64,000 nucleotides of DNA from positions 310,001-374,000 of the forward strand of contig BDSL01000033.1 in NCBI GenBank assembly GCA_003116995.1. Reading direction: 5' to 3'. Both the position numbers and the translations under genes were made by a program. Positions 46,561 through 58,600 of the stretch are shown piece by piece. Numbering within the stretch: the first letter of the stretch is position 1; every line of letters begins with the position of its first letter. Below the pieces are notes generated by a model. It had not been told where the DNA came from, searched no databases, and saw nothing but the letters and a program-made list of their open reading frames with translations. The DNA comes from Yamagishiella unicocca. Its lineage: Eukaryota; Chlorophyta; Chlorophyceae; Chlamydomonadales; Volvocaceae.

Positions 46561-46985
46561 TGATGCAGTTGTATGTGGTATGTATGCAGAACGATGATAT
46601 CAGTTTGGCTTGCAACATGTGTTTAAAGTAATGCAGTAAAGTTATGAACTATTGCATAACGTGGAACGTGGCAGAACTAGGTGAACATGAAGTGCAGCGT
46701 CATTAAGGAACCTGCGGCCAACGCCACCGTGGCAACTGTGCCTCCATTTCGACAGCAACCTATAAAGCGCTATATTCACGCACAATACGAAAGTAAGAAG
46801 TATTTGCAATGTGGCCATGCAAGCCAGATGTCAAGTGCTGACATGTAGTGTAGCTATCTTTAAGCATGGCTAATGTGCTGCGTTTCGGCCATGTCTCCGT
46901 GAACTTCAGTAATCTACACTCACCTGTGAGTGTTCGTCCTGCCTTTCCGAAGACAGGTGCGCCGCCACCGCCAGATGCTTCCCCG
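46099..46985 (-). repeat. right arm of a long inverted repeat
   Basis: It mirrors the left arm. The ~110-bp loop 45989-46098 is unique. Outside 46985 the coding-like minus-strand sequence continues, so this arm appears to sit in the longer, ancestral context at its outer end. Confidence 0.95.
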
Positions 46986-47180
46986 GCTGAACCCGACGCC
47001 GATGAGAACAAAGCCGCTACTGAGGTTCCAGCGGTCGAGCTCCAGAACTCCGTCAGCGCTGTAGCGTCTGTGATTAGGACGTTCACGACCGTAGTAAGAG
47101 CACCATGGACTCTGGATCCTGCATAATGAAAGCTTACCCGTGGAGCACACATGGCATATGAGGCGCTCGACGTCGTCCAT
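46924..47180 (-). CDS. exon pair of an unknown minus-strand gene, partial
   Basis: Exons 47180-47138 and 47118-46924 are joined in phase by a GTAAGC donor and a TATGCAG acceptor. They read MDDVERLICHVCSTG then a Ser/Ala/Gly-rich segment ending before GTGAGT. The frame is also open upstream of 47180 (to ~47240). The left arm holds only the 3' part of the second exon (45101-45162). The continuation after 46924 is not identified. It may be the upstream part of the same unknown locus or an adjacent gene. Confidence 0.35.
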
Positions 47181-47586
47181 GGTCCGCACCACGAACTTTG
47201 GCCTCCCTCGTGACCCCAGCGATGATGTGCCTAGCCGCAATACGTGCGCATTATTCCTTAGGTACTACCTACGCTGCGCAGGGTTCAGATCCCAACGAAT
47301 TGCAGCTACGATGTCACTAGCTGCAATGGCTTGGTGGGCAGCAAAAGTAGTGTGAAAGGTGTCCATGCTTGCGGAGCTTTCACCGAAGAGTCGCCATTAC
47401 ACGCTGCCTGTCGAAAGTGGGCTCAACTTCCTCTCAGCGTACAATACTAAAACCATACTGCAGGTATACAGTTTTGTCAACCTATGTCCTCGCATTAGCC
47501 TCATGCAATTATAAGACATCTCTGGTGTACCCCTTTGTGACCGCATCGGCGGTACAGTCTACGGCCTCGGCACTCTGCATGCACAG
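47181..47586. other. flank between duplication and retrotransposon
   Basis: No clear exon, apart from a possible extension of the minus-strand exon to ~47240. It is the sequence into which the retrotransposon inserted. Confidence 0.45.
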
Positions 47587-47606
47587 CCTTGTAATACTCG
47601 CATTCT
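47587..47606 (+). repeat. target-site duplication, left copy
   Basis: CCTTGTAATACTCGCATTCT, identical over all 20 bases to 49555-49574. Confidence 0.9.
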
Positions 47607-49554
47607 TTCACGTACGGGCTCGGCGTTTTTAAGCAGGGATTGGCATGACGAGCATTCTTCGCGCGACTTCTCGACGTTCGCTTGTATTTTTGTCTATTAG
47701 GGGTCTTCATTTTGCTTTGGGTCATGTGGATTTGCGCTCCGTGTGAGGTGCTCGTCCGACCCGTGTACATAGTCTTTATTCGGCATCGGCGGTAGTTTCA
47801 TACGGTCTCGTCTGGGGAAAATCTCGCTACAATGGTGTGCCTCCTGCCCCTCCACGGCGACGCCCGCTCCACCGCCGCCCCGCTGGTGCTCGGCCGGCCC
47901 CTCCCACGGGGTTCCCCGGCCCTCGCCCAGCTGATTACGGCGCTCGCCCATCTCCCGCCCGTCACCATCCTGGATCCCACGCTGGCCACCCCGGGACCCT
48001 GGTGCTTCTCGGCGCCCCTCTGGGGCAACCCCCTCCTGGTCGACGCCACCGGCCGGGGCCTGGAGGCCGACTTCCCCGACCTCGCCCAGCTGCGTGGGCT
48101 TGATACGGTGGGTGTCGCCGTCCAGTGCTACAATGCCCTGGGCCGGGTCCGGACGGCCCTCGCTGTCGCCGCTGCCGGGGGGCCCCCCGCCCTGCGCTGT
48201 ACCGAGTACCTGCGGCTCGACGTCCTCCGCGACGTCCTCCGCCTCTCCCCCGCCCACCCCGTCCCGGCCTCGATGCGGGATGGGGCCACGGGCCTGGCCC
48301 GCGTCGACGCCCTCGTTGGCCGCATTCCCGCCACCTGGGCCCTCGCGGCCCTCCTCGTTCTGGCGGCCCCGGGGGGCGCGGCTGCCGCCCCCCCCGCTGC
48401 GGACGCCTGGGGCCGCCTGGCCCGCTGTGTCGGCTGGCGGGTGGGCCCCGCGGCCATTCCCCTTGTCTCCCTCACCGTCAAGTCGGCTACCATCCTGCAG
48501 CTGGGCCCAGCCTTCGCTGCGCTGGCGGCTAAGCATACGGCCTTCCTTCAGAAGGCCTGGGAGGCTCCCCTTCCCCCGGCAGCCCTGGCCTCCACCCTCC
48601 GGGAATTTCAGGCCACTCTGGTGCGCCTCTGGCGTCTTCGCTGGGACAACACGCACAAGGAGCCCCTCTGGCGGCTCGCCATGAACGGGTTCCATGGCTT
48701 CCCCATGCACGCGGCCCTCCTGGCGCGGGGGTCGCCCACGACCCCCTGCCCGTGTGGAGCGTCCATGGCCACGGGCCGCCGGCGCCACCACTTCTGGGAG
48801 TGTGTGGTGGCCTTATCCCTGCGCGACGAGCTTGTGGAGGCGATGGGGGGCGCGGTTGTCCTGCTCCCGCAGCATTTGTGGCTGGGTCGGCCCCCTTTGG
48901 GGGGTGCACCCGCTTGTTTGGGATGTGGTGTGCTTGGCGGCCGTCGCGGCGTTGGGTTTGGGGCTCCGCCTCCTGTTTCGGGTGCAGGCTGGGGCCCCCG
49001 GGAGGCGCACGCCGGTGGTGCGGGTGTGTGCAGCGGTGACGGCCGACTTCTTGGCCCGCCTCAGTGCGTTTGCCGAGCTGGGGCTGGCCCCCCGCGGATG
49101 GGGGGCCGTCCCGTCCGATCACCCCTTCCTCGCCGCCTCGCCCGCGGGGGAGGTGGTCTTCACGGGCCGCCCGGGTGCCGAGGAGTGGCCCGACGGTTGA
49201 CTCGGGTGCGGTTTTCTGGGCGTGTTTGGGTTATGGGGCCTTCGGCCCCCGCTCTGCTGTCTTTTGTGGGTGCTTTTGGGGTCTGGGGCTTGGGGCCCCC
49301 GTTTTGCCGGGACGCGTTCCTTGCGTCTCGCTGCTGGCTTGGTGCAGGTGGTTCGTGTTTTCTGGACGCGCTTGTTCTCCTCCCCGTGCTTTGAGTTGTG
49401 CGTGCTGCCTTCTCCGTGTCCTCGTGTTTGGCTGCCTTCGGCTTTTGCCCCTTCCCGGCCGGTGAGGGCGGGCTCTTTTGCCCAGTGACCTGTGTCGTGG
49501 TCTGGCCCATCAAGCCCGCCTGGTTGCGCTTCCGCGCTTGAGCCGTTCTGGCTC
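47607..49554 (+). mobile_element. non-LTR retrotransposon 3' fragment
   Basis: The 1,948-bp insert is bounded by a perfect 20-bp direct repeat, the length expected for target-primed reverse transcription. It has no terminal repeats or poly(A) tail. The GC content and codon use (Pro/Ala/Gly-rich) differ sharply from the AT-richer flanks. Only the C-terminal part of an ORF2-like protein remains; no reverse transcriptase or endonuclease domain is present. The first ~225 bp are not in frame with the ORF and may be rearranged. Confidence 0.8.
47832..49200 (+). pseudogene. C-terminal fragment of a retrotransposon ORF2-like protein, frameshifted
   Basis: The frame from 47832 runs to about 48890, then the coding continues in the next forward frame to the stop at 49198-49200 (..GAEEWPDG). 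One frameshift lies near 48880-48900. Near the end there is a zinc-knuckle-like CPCG-x10-HHFWEC preceded by LWRLAMNGF, typical of the region after the reverse transcriptase in non-LTR elements. A TAG lies 39 bases before the ATG in frame, so the 5' part of the original ORF is missing. Confidence 0.7.
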
Positions 49555-49574
49555 CCTTGTAATACTCGCATTCT
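49555..49574 (+). repeat. target-site duplication, right copy
   Basis: Perfect 20-base copy of 47587-47606, directly after the retrotransposon 3' end. Confidence 0.9.
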
Positions 49575-49724
49575 GCTTAACCAATCAATGAGTTATGCAA
49601 GACCTGGGAGTTAGCCTAATTATGGCATGAACTCGGGCTGCAAGTCCCGTCACAAGCTTCTGTGCAAACCACGTGTGAAGTCTTTCACTTGAGCTCCATA
49701 GATTCTACTTTACTTCTCTAATTT

Positions 49725-52700
49725 ATGGTCAACGCTTTGCTGTTGCGGCTGCCAGCGGACGGAGCTCCGTCGGCAGCACGCCATGAGCAGGATGCTCGCA
49801 ACGCCGGAGACGGCAACCTTCTGCCTGCAGAGATATGCGCCAGCTCTTTTGCTAGGGCGTGTGCAGCCCGTCGCTCCCTAATAGCCTCCGCGTCCTCCTC
49901 CCTCTCCGGCGTTGCAAAAAAGCCGCGCCCCGACATCGCCCATGACTCCGCAGCCGCGCCCCTGGAGACTGCAGCCCCCCTCGCGGGACCGTCCCCGCCT
50001 CAGGAGCTGCCGCTGCTCCTCATCAACTGCCGCGTGCTAGACCCCGCTGCGGGCGCCTACCTGAGGGGGCTGCAGCGCGTGATGCTGCGGGGGGGCGTTA
50101 TTTCCTCTGTGGAGGCCATGCCGGGGGGAGACGACGGCGACGGCGGCGCTGCTGGGAGCTCAGCGGCTGGCGCTGGTCCAAGGGCGGAGGAGCAAGTCCC
50201 TGCGGCAGCGGCAGGGGCAGCGGCGGCGGCAGCGGCGGCAGCGACGGAGGCAGCGGCGGTGGCAGTGGAAGCGGCGGCAGCGACGGCAGCGGTGGTGGTG
50301 GACTGCGGCGGCGCCGTCTTGATGCCGGGTGTGTTTGTGTCGTCAAGCCAGGCGCTTGGGAAGTGGCGGCCCTTCGCGTCGCTTGTGTCGCCACCGCTAC
50401 CTAGCAGCCTAAGCGATTGGTGCTTTCTGCAACTCTCCGTGCATGAATACGCACGAGGCATCGGGGTCGCGTCTCCGCCGCGGTTTCCCATGCCCGAACT
50501 ACCGCCATGCCGTCCTGGTCCAACCCAGACCACCCGCTGTGCCCACCCACCCACCCGCCCGCCCGCTCGCGCGCGCCAGGCCTCTGCGACGCGCACGTGC
50601 ATTGTACCGCGGTGACGGCCAACCTGGCGGGCCTTATGTCGCTGCCCGAGTCGTACGTGGCAGCCAAGTCGGCGCACATCCTGGCTGGCATGCTTGCGAG
50701 GGGCTTCACAACCGTAAGGGACGCGGGTGAGCGCTGCCGGCGGCCACGTCGTACGGCGTTAGGGGGCTTGGGGGTTGCCGTACGGTGGCCAGGCGTGTTG
50801 GCGGCGGCATGTAGGCGCCTGACGCGCGCTGTCGTACTCACATTACCGCACCCTGCTGCCCACTGGCCTAGTGCTTGGTTGGACGTATGACATCACACTC
50901 CGTTATGCGCCTTATGGAACCCCGCGTGTAGATCATTGCCCCACAATGCAAATTCGAAACAAGGGACTTCCATCCTAAACACAGGCGGTGCGGACTTCGG
51001 GCTGGCGCAGGCGGTGGAGGAGGGGCTGGTGCTGGGGCCCAAGATTCTGTTCACGGGTAGGTGGTTGGGCGGTTAGGTGTACGGGCGGTTACCGTACAAG
51101 GGTTCTGGGGATGCGGAACCCAGCAGGTGTGGGTGTCACCAGGCCTCTGGGTGGGAAACCGATGGGTGCGTGACGTGAATGGGCGGATGTACAACGGATG
51201 TACGGCGCAAACAACCAACTAACCAACCAACCAATCTCACCGGACCTCGCCTTTCGACGGCATGCCGCTCTGCCCCCCGACTCCTTACCCCCAGGTCACG
51301 CTCTGAGCCAGACCGGCGGCCATGGCGACTTCCGGGGCCGAGGCGAGGACCTGTGCGCGTGTGGGGTGGCGCTGCGAGGCATCGGAAGGGTGTGCGATGG
51401 CGATGCGGAGGTGGGTGCGGTGGTGGTGGTGCTGGTGCTGGTGCTGGTGCCGGTGGTGGTGGTGCTGGTGTTAATACAGTTGTTGGCTGCATGTATGCTG
51501 GCAGCTGCTGTGGCTTGACTGGCGCAACGTGGGGCTGCATCTTGGCTCGCCCGCCACCCATCTGTCCGCTCGTCCATGCTCGTACGCTCGGCCATGTTTG
51601 TACGGCGCCGTATTTGTCGTTGCAGGTCCGCCGCGCCGCGCGGGACGAGCTTCGTCGCGGCGCCCACTGCATCAAGATCATGGCCTCGGGGGGGGTGGCG
51701 TCACCCACCGACAGGTAATACGGCAGCTGTGCAGTGAGTGACTTAGCCGTACCCACTCCAAGCCGCCGCGCCGGATACCGCTAGTACGAAAAAATAATAT
51801 ATTTAAATCGGCCGACAGACCCTATCGCGAGCCCATACAGGCAGTTGCAGTTACAGACGTGCCTCTGCATTACCGGTTCTCTGCGCCGCCCCTGGAGCCT
51901 AGGTTGCTAAAGAAGCCTGCCCCACGAACCGCGCTCCTGGCGGCTGCCGCCGCTGGCGCTGCTGGTCTTCCTGTCCTGCTGTGCAAACAAAGGATGCACA
52001 TCAATACTTAATGCACATCAATACTTAATGCACATTAATACTTATTACGACGCGGCAATGAAATGGTGCCCGGCTGCCACCCGCCAGGCTCACCAACACG
52101 CAGTTCTCAGAGTCGGAGCTGAGGGCCATCACGGAGGAGGCGCAGGCTGCGGGCACGTACGTGTGCGCTCATGCCTACACGCCGCCGGCCATTCGGAGGG
52201 CGGTGCAGTGCGGCGCGCGCTCCATAGAGCACGGCAACTACCTGGACGAGCCAACGGCGCAGCTCATGGCCGAAAAGGTGCGACGCGCGCGTGTCGTACC
52301 GTCGTACTGGTGTCATGTGTGCTTGAGCGCGCGCATGGGGCGGGATGAGATTTGCTCTCGTCGCTTTCCCGGATCCGCTCTGGGTGAGGTCAACCGGAGC
52401 GGGATCCGGAGCGGGATCCGGAGCGGGATCCGGAGCGGGATCCGGCGCGGGATCCGGTGGGCGGTCATCTCTTTCCAGGGGTAACCCCAATCAGCTCACC
52501 ACGATTATGAAAACCCGGTCTCCCTTCCTCGCCCTGCGAAGCCCTAAAACCCGAATGCTCCATTTCGCAACCCGCACACGCGGCCTCACTCACCCCCTCC
52601 CCAGGGGGCCTACTTTCTGCCCTCCGTTTCCTATGTCGTGAAACCGGGTCTTCTCGCCACCTCTCCCCCCACAGGGGGTGTTCCTGGTGCCCACCCTAGT

Positions 52701-54173
52701 GACCTACCAGGAGCTAGCCCGAGGTGGCGCAGCGGCCGGCATGCCGCAGGTGGGTGGGGGGTGGGGAAGACCCGTGGGTCGGCACTGACTAGGAAACCGC
52801 TTTGAGGAAGCTGGTAGCTGGCTGGCCGGCATGCAGCCGGAAGCAGTGGAGACGTGCCGCGCCCACTCGTCGCGCCAGCAGGCAGACTCCCTGCCCTCCT
52901 TCCCCCCCTAGCCACCTGCTGCGTGTGAGCCCTGCCTCCGCCTTCACCTCTGGGCCTCCTTCACACCCGTGCAGGAGCTGGTGGCCAAGGTCGGGGATGC
53001 AGTGGAGGCGGTGAGTAAGCGGCTACCTACCTACCTACCTACCTACCTACCTACCTACCTACCTACCTACCTACCTACCTACCTACCTACCTACCTACCT
53101 ACCTACCTACCTACCTACCTACCTACCTACCTACCTACCTACCTACCTACCTACCTGCTGCTGAGCGTCCCGCTCCAGGGCAGTCACTGCCCGCCCCTCA
53201 ACCCCCCACATTCTTCCTGACCCGGTGCCGTCAACCTCCTGGTTTCGACTTTCCCAGCGCAGCCAAAATGCCAACCCGGGCCCATCCACCGCCGCGCCGT
53301 CGTACCCGTCGTACCTGTCGTACAAACCCGCAGGGCCTCAAGTCGCTGGCTGTGGCTCAGGCCGCGGGTGTGGTCATGTGCTTCGGCAGCGACCTGCTGG
53401 GGGAACTGCACCCGGCGCAGGTGGGCAGGGAGGCAACTTGTGAGGCCATAAGAAGCCCTACCGTTCTGCCTGCTGCTTCCAGCATTCCTCTCTCCGCTCT
53501 CCCCTCTTTCTGCACGGGCTTCCCTTCCCAAACCCTCCTTCTGCCTACTTGCCCCCGCCCCCCCCCCCGGCCACCAGGCTGCCGAGTTCGAGCTTCGGTC
53601 TCGGGTGCTGCCGCCAGCGGACATCCTGCGCTCCGCCACCACCAACTGCGCTGCGCTGTTCGGCCTCGAGGTGCGTATGCCGGGCTGGTGGCTGGTGCCA
53701 CTTACTTGTCGCCGTCGCTGCTCTGCTGACCAGGCAATACACATGCTTCGTCACCGCACCGGCCCCACCCACCGACCTGCCTCCCTGCACCTCGCGCGCA
53801 TATACACACCATCCTCGCGCAGTTCACGCTGGGGCGGGTGCGACCCGGCTACCGGGCCGACCTGCTACTGCTGAGCCCGGGGGTGGACCCGTTGGCGGAC
53901 TCAGCGGCGCTGGCGGCCCCGGGGGGTGCCGCGGTGGCGGCGGTGTTCAAGGAGGGGCTGCTGGCGAAGGCGCCCCGGCCGCCCAAGACGAGCTCGCGGG
54001 CAGCGGTTGGAGCAGCTGGAGTCGCACCGGGGGGCGGCAGTAGCAGCGGCAGCGGCAGCGGCAGCAGGGCAGATGGCGCTTTGGGAGAGGGGCGGGGCTT
54101 GAGGCCGGCGGGGGACTGGGGGATGCTCAACGAGAGGTTGTTCCCCTCGGGGTTTTGGCTGTCAGCGTCATGA
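49725..54173 (+). CDS. metal-dependent amidohydrolase
   Basis: Eleven exons: 49725-50328, 50580-50726, 50985-51056, 51295-51410, 51626-51714, 52088-52277, 52675-52749, 52975-53010, 53334-53420, 53578-53670, 53823-54173; 619 aa, phases close. After an ~85-residue Ala/Ser/Arg N-terminus (possible transit peptide) comes LLLINCRVLDPAAG, the start of the amidohydrolase beta-sandwich, with a poly-Ala insert near 155-190. Metal ligands of the TIM barrel are visible: DAHVH (His207, His209), Lys330 in HCIKIMASGG, His371 in CAHAYT, His391 in SIEHG and Asp463 in GSDLL. The sandwich closes with RPGYRADLLLL. The lysine suggests a binuclear, carboxylated-Lys centre as in imidazolonepropionase/prolidase-like members. 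The substrate cannot be told; a C-N hydrolase acting on a cyclic amide or dipeptide is expected. Confidence 0.9.
52395..52460. repeat. 12-bp tandem repeat in amidohydrolase intron 6
   Basis: GGAGCGGGATCC units, about five copies, shortly after the donor at 52278. Confidence 0.9.
52621..52660 (+). repeat. intron repeat, type C
   Basis: CCTATGTCGTGAAACCGGGT in amidohydrolase intron 6, sense orientation, ending ~14 bases before the acceptor. Confidence 0.7.
52757..52790 (+). repeat. intron repeat, type A
   Basis: GGGGAAGACCCGTGGGTCGG in amidohydrolase intron 7, starting ~8 bases after the donor. Confidence 0.6.
53022..53156. repeat. (CTAC)n tetranucleotide array in amidohydrolase intron 8
   Basis: About 33 perfect CTAC units begin ~12 bases after the donor at 53011. 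Confidence 0.96.
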
Positions 54174-55654
54174 TGAGTGGAATGATGGTACGGTGCATCG
54201 AAGGTTGATCGACGACGATGCGAGATTAACTGAACCGAATTAGTACAGGTTACTGTCATCTTGCCAAGGTCGTTTACGTGCGACGTTATGACTTTGCCGT
54301 CGTGAAGCACGTGACTGCGGATAATCGCTTTTACATGCCTGCCGCCGCTAACGCGGCCAGGTTGTCGTACGACACGACAAAGGGCTCGATTAACCCCCTC
54401 GTACTGCTGCACGTCCTGGCAGCAGCGATGGACTCTTGTTTCAGCACCAACTGCAACATCGCGTCCTTAATAATAACAACGTCTACTTACAACGACTCCG
54501 CAACCAACAACCTGTACCTGCATCTAAACCTACAACTTGGGCGTGGGTTGCCGAAGCCTCCGTGCCTGTGTAGCCCACATCGACCTAGCTAAGCTTGATG
54601 ACGCATCCGAACGCCCTTCCTTTGCATCCAAGTACATTGGCATACACACCAGCATACACGTCAGCATACACATCAGCATAAATCATCCAGTCAGTGCAGC
54701 CGAGCAGCAAGCATAACATACAGGTAATCACACGCAGACACCAATCTCCAAACGGCCCGCATATGACCCTGCAGCCCTCGCGGCTGCAAGGTACTTTCGG
54801 AATGCTGTTCGCGGCAAACTGAGCTGTGCCCAGTATAACACATGCATGCCAACAGGCGGCCGTTTCCAGAGGCCCCCCCCACCAGTTGAAGCTCATGTGC
54901 TCACAAATTGCAGCTTCATTACCATGAATTGTCCGCATTGCTCATCACGTGAGCGAGACCCTTGACAGCTGCTGCATGGGTATCCTTGGGATCAAGCCGG
55001 GACCCCCAAGTGGGGCGCCGAGACGCAGGGGGGGTAAGGACGCAGCGACTCCTCGAGCCGCGGTAATACCGGTAATACCGGTAGCTAGTTGGTTGGCTAC
55101 CCGTGCGCTGCGTCCCTACCCTATGTCGTTACTCATATTCCCCAATCCATTCCATGAAAATCGCGCCTGCTTTCGATATTACGGCACGTTTTAGAACCTA
55201 CACGACAACTGCAACCGCAACCGCCATAACGAGTTAACGACACCGCTAGCCCACCGACGGGGCCATCGCGCACGATACACCCCTCCCCTGCGCCGAGCTT
55301 GCGCTGCCAACCGCTAACGACTACCGGATAACCAACTACAGCCACCACGGCAGACGGATTGGACACTGCCCATCAGCTGTGTGGGCTACCACGCCTCACC
55401 ACCCGCTTCCCGCAGCGTCTGATCTTCGTCGTAAGAGGCATCAAGAAGTGGAGCCGGCACCCGTCCGTCGCATGCGAACACGCTTCCACACTTCAGCCCA
55501 CTCCAAAAGCCCCTCCCGAGCATCTCATGCTTCTGCCTTCTAGGCTCCCACTTCTACGCATTACCCTCCCAACGCCCCATGGTGAAGAGATTGCGCGACC
55601 GAGCCAGATCAGTACCTCCTACGCTGCACCCAGGCCACAACCGCAAGTCGTGGC
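54174..55654. other. intergenic region between convergent genes
   Basis: It holds the 3' UTRs of the amidohydrolase (+) and the ASH-like gene (-). Short CATACAC(AT)CAGCATACAC repetition is present at 54640-54680. No exon or RNA gene is recognised. Confidence 0.5.
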
Positions 55655-58600
55655 CTACATGTTTGATGCCGTGAGGAAGGTCGACCCCGGGCCCCCCTCC
55701 TCCTCCTCCTCCTCCTCGTCTCCATGCCCCTCCTCCTGCTCCAGACTGCTCTCTCGGCCAGCACCCTCCTCCGCAGCAAGACCCCACTGCCCCGGCTCCG
55801 GAACCAGCGCCTCCGCTTCCGCCGACCCCTCCTCCTCCGCTGCCTCCTCCGCTGCTGCCTCCGCTCCCACCGATGCCCCAGTCACTGCTGCCGCCGCCAC
55901 AGCCACTGCCTCCCCCTGTGCTGCCGCACCCGCGTCCTCCTCCGCCTGTGTCTCTGCCGCTGCAGCTTCCTCCGCCGCTCCCTCCGCTTCTCCTGCAACT
56001 GCCCCGGACGCCTCTCTTGATGCCGGTGATGGCCCGCCCGCCTCCGTCACACAACCAGACGCGTCCGCCTCCGAGGATTCAGGTGTCGCCGCCGCTGCTG
56101 CTGCGGAGGAGGAGGCGGAGGCATCTGGCAGCGCGCTGCTGCTGCTGCTGCTGCTGCCGTGCCCTCCGCTGCCGTCCACCTTTAAGCCATCGCCCGTGCT
56201 GCCAGCCGCCCGGATTGCACCGCCGCCGCCGCCGCCACCCACGCCACCGCCGGCGGCGGCAGTGGTGGTGCCAGTGGTGGTGCCGGTGGCGGTGCCGGTG
56301 GCGGTACCGGTGGTGGTGGTGGTGCTGGGCGGGGTCCACGCCCACCGGATGCTCGTGTGAGACTGCTGCGGGGTTGCAGCCCCAACAGACGAACCCGCTC
56401 CTCCGCCCGCTGTAGAAACCGCACCGATGCTGCTGCTGCTGCTCCTCCTCGACGATACCTGCCGCGGCCCGCAGTGCCCCAGCGGCGCCGCGGCAAGTGC
56501 CCCCCGCACCACTGCCGGCACCACCACCTCCCTCGTCGCCTTGGCCGCCATCGCCGACCGCTCCGAAGCCGACACCGGCCGGTTCCGCCCCGCGGTGGCG
56601 CTGCCGCTCGGCGGGCACACCATGCCGTACACCGGTACGACGACCTCCCTCTCCCGCCGGTCCTGACTCGAGCTGTAGTACAGTCGTAACTCCCCGACCA
56701 CCTCCCCCAGATCCGCCAGCCGCACCGCCACGTCGACGCGCAGCGGCATGCCGGGGGGCAGCGAGTGCAGCCCCATGTGGGAGCACCTGCAGAACGGCGC
56801 CGCCGAGCCGTCGATCCTCACCTCCAGCGTGTGAGGCCCTCGGCTGTGTAGCATGACGCGGCACTGGCGCAGCTCCCCCGGTTGCAGCACCCCTAGCTCC
56901 AGAGCCACTGACCCAAACTCCCGCCACATCGGCTGGTACTCCTCCTCCTCGCTCTGGTCCTCCTCCGCCAGTACGGCGAGAAGGTACGACGGTGCCGGCG
57001 TCGCCGCCAGCACGCCCCATGGCGGCGCGGGGCGGCTGGGGCGCGCGGTGGGCGGCGGCGGAGCCGCCGCCGCCGCCACCGTGACGTCTTGGGCGGCGGC
57101 GACTGGCGAAGGGACGCCCACGTAGCGACGCTTGTTGGCTTGGGCGCGGGCGTGGTGGTCGGAGGACCAGCGGGCCAACCGCTCCAACCGCTGCTTCAGG
57201 CCCCGGACATCGCAGCGCTCCAGGTGCATAAGCCCCAGCAGCCGCCGCACGCCCGCCAGTGCGTCGGCGCCCGACAGGGTACGGCCCCAGCCGTACGACA
57301 CGGGGGACACGCCGCCCATCGACGAGGCGCGCGCCGCCGCCGCCGCCGCCGCTGCAGTCGCTGGGGTCGTCGTCGTCGCCGCCGCCGCCGCCGCGGCTAT
57401 GGAAGAGGACGTCCAGGACGGCTCACTGCACGCTAACGCCACCGCCAGCCGCACTAGAATGTCTTTGAACACGGGGAAGCGGACCTCCTCGGGATGCGGC
57501 TGCGGTCGGGGGATGGACCCGGCGGCGGCGGCGGCGGCGGCGCCAACAGCGGAGGTGGGTCGGCAGGCGCGCGGCGCGGAGGAGGGCCGCGCCTTGCGGC
57601 TAGGGCTGCTGCTGCGGCCGGCGGCGGAGGCCGCCCCATGGGTCAGTTTCGTCGCTGTGGAGGCGCCAAAAGTGGCGCCTGCGCGCAGCGACTGCTGCTG
57701 TTTGGGGTCTCCGCCGGGGGCTGAGGAGGCCGCCGCCGCCGCCACGGCGGCGGCGTGCCGAGCGGCGTTGAAGAGCTTTGTGATGTCTAGCCGTGAGGCG
57801 CGCTGGGGCACCACCTAGCGGTGGGAGGCACAGAGAGGTACCAACACGCATGATGCTTGGTTAGGAAACAGGAGGAAACAGGTGGGCGAGGCGGCGGCCC
57901 AATCAGTCGGACCAGTGGCGCTGCACAAGGGAGGCCGCAGCCCCCCCACGGCGGCCGTCCGCTCCCACCTCCCACCTCCCACCTCCCACCTCCCACCTCC
58001 CACCTCCCACCTCCCACCTCCCACCTCCCGCTCACCCCCACCCCTCACCTCCTGCTCACCTGTAAGTCCTCCAACAGGTCCACGACCTCGCTGAGGCTGA
58101 TGACCGGATCCAAGCTTAAGTTCAAACGCCGCCCGCTGCTGCCGCCGCCGCCGCTGTTGCCGCCGGCAGCGGTGGTGCTGATCTCCCGCCGAGCGCTAGA
58201 CGAGGCGCCGGCGCCGGCGGCGCCGGCGGTGCTGCCGCTGCCGGCGCTGGTAGCATGGCGGAGCCACAAGGCGGCGGATGCGCCGCCGCCCACACCGCCG
58301 CCGTTGGCGGCGGCGGCGGCGGCAGCGGCGCCGCTGCCGCTGCTGGCGGCTCGGCCGCTGCGTGTTCCCCCGCTACCGGCGGCGCCGCCGCCAGCGGCTG
58401 CTGCACGCTTCCACGGCTCCTCCTGCGGCGGCGGCATCGTGGGCGCGTCCAGCAGGTCCGCGGGGCCGGGCTGGCTCCGAAACTGCGTCGCACGCTTGCA
58501 GTACCACCTGCAGTTTTGTCGGTGACAGATGTCAATCTGTTGCACGTTTGCTTTGCCTCTCACTTGGTGGACGTGGCCTGAGGTGTCCTAGAGGCGATGG

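Noticed and set aside
45101..46985. Inverted arms as the terminal repeats of a complete DNA transposon
   Set aside because: No transposase is encoded, no target-site duplication flanks the arms, and the left arm begins inside an exon.
47607..47831. 5' end of the retrotransposon as an inverted coding segment
   Set aside because: The minus-strand translation gave no recognisable reverse-transcriptase or endonuclease motif, so inversion is not supported.
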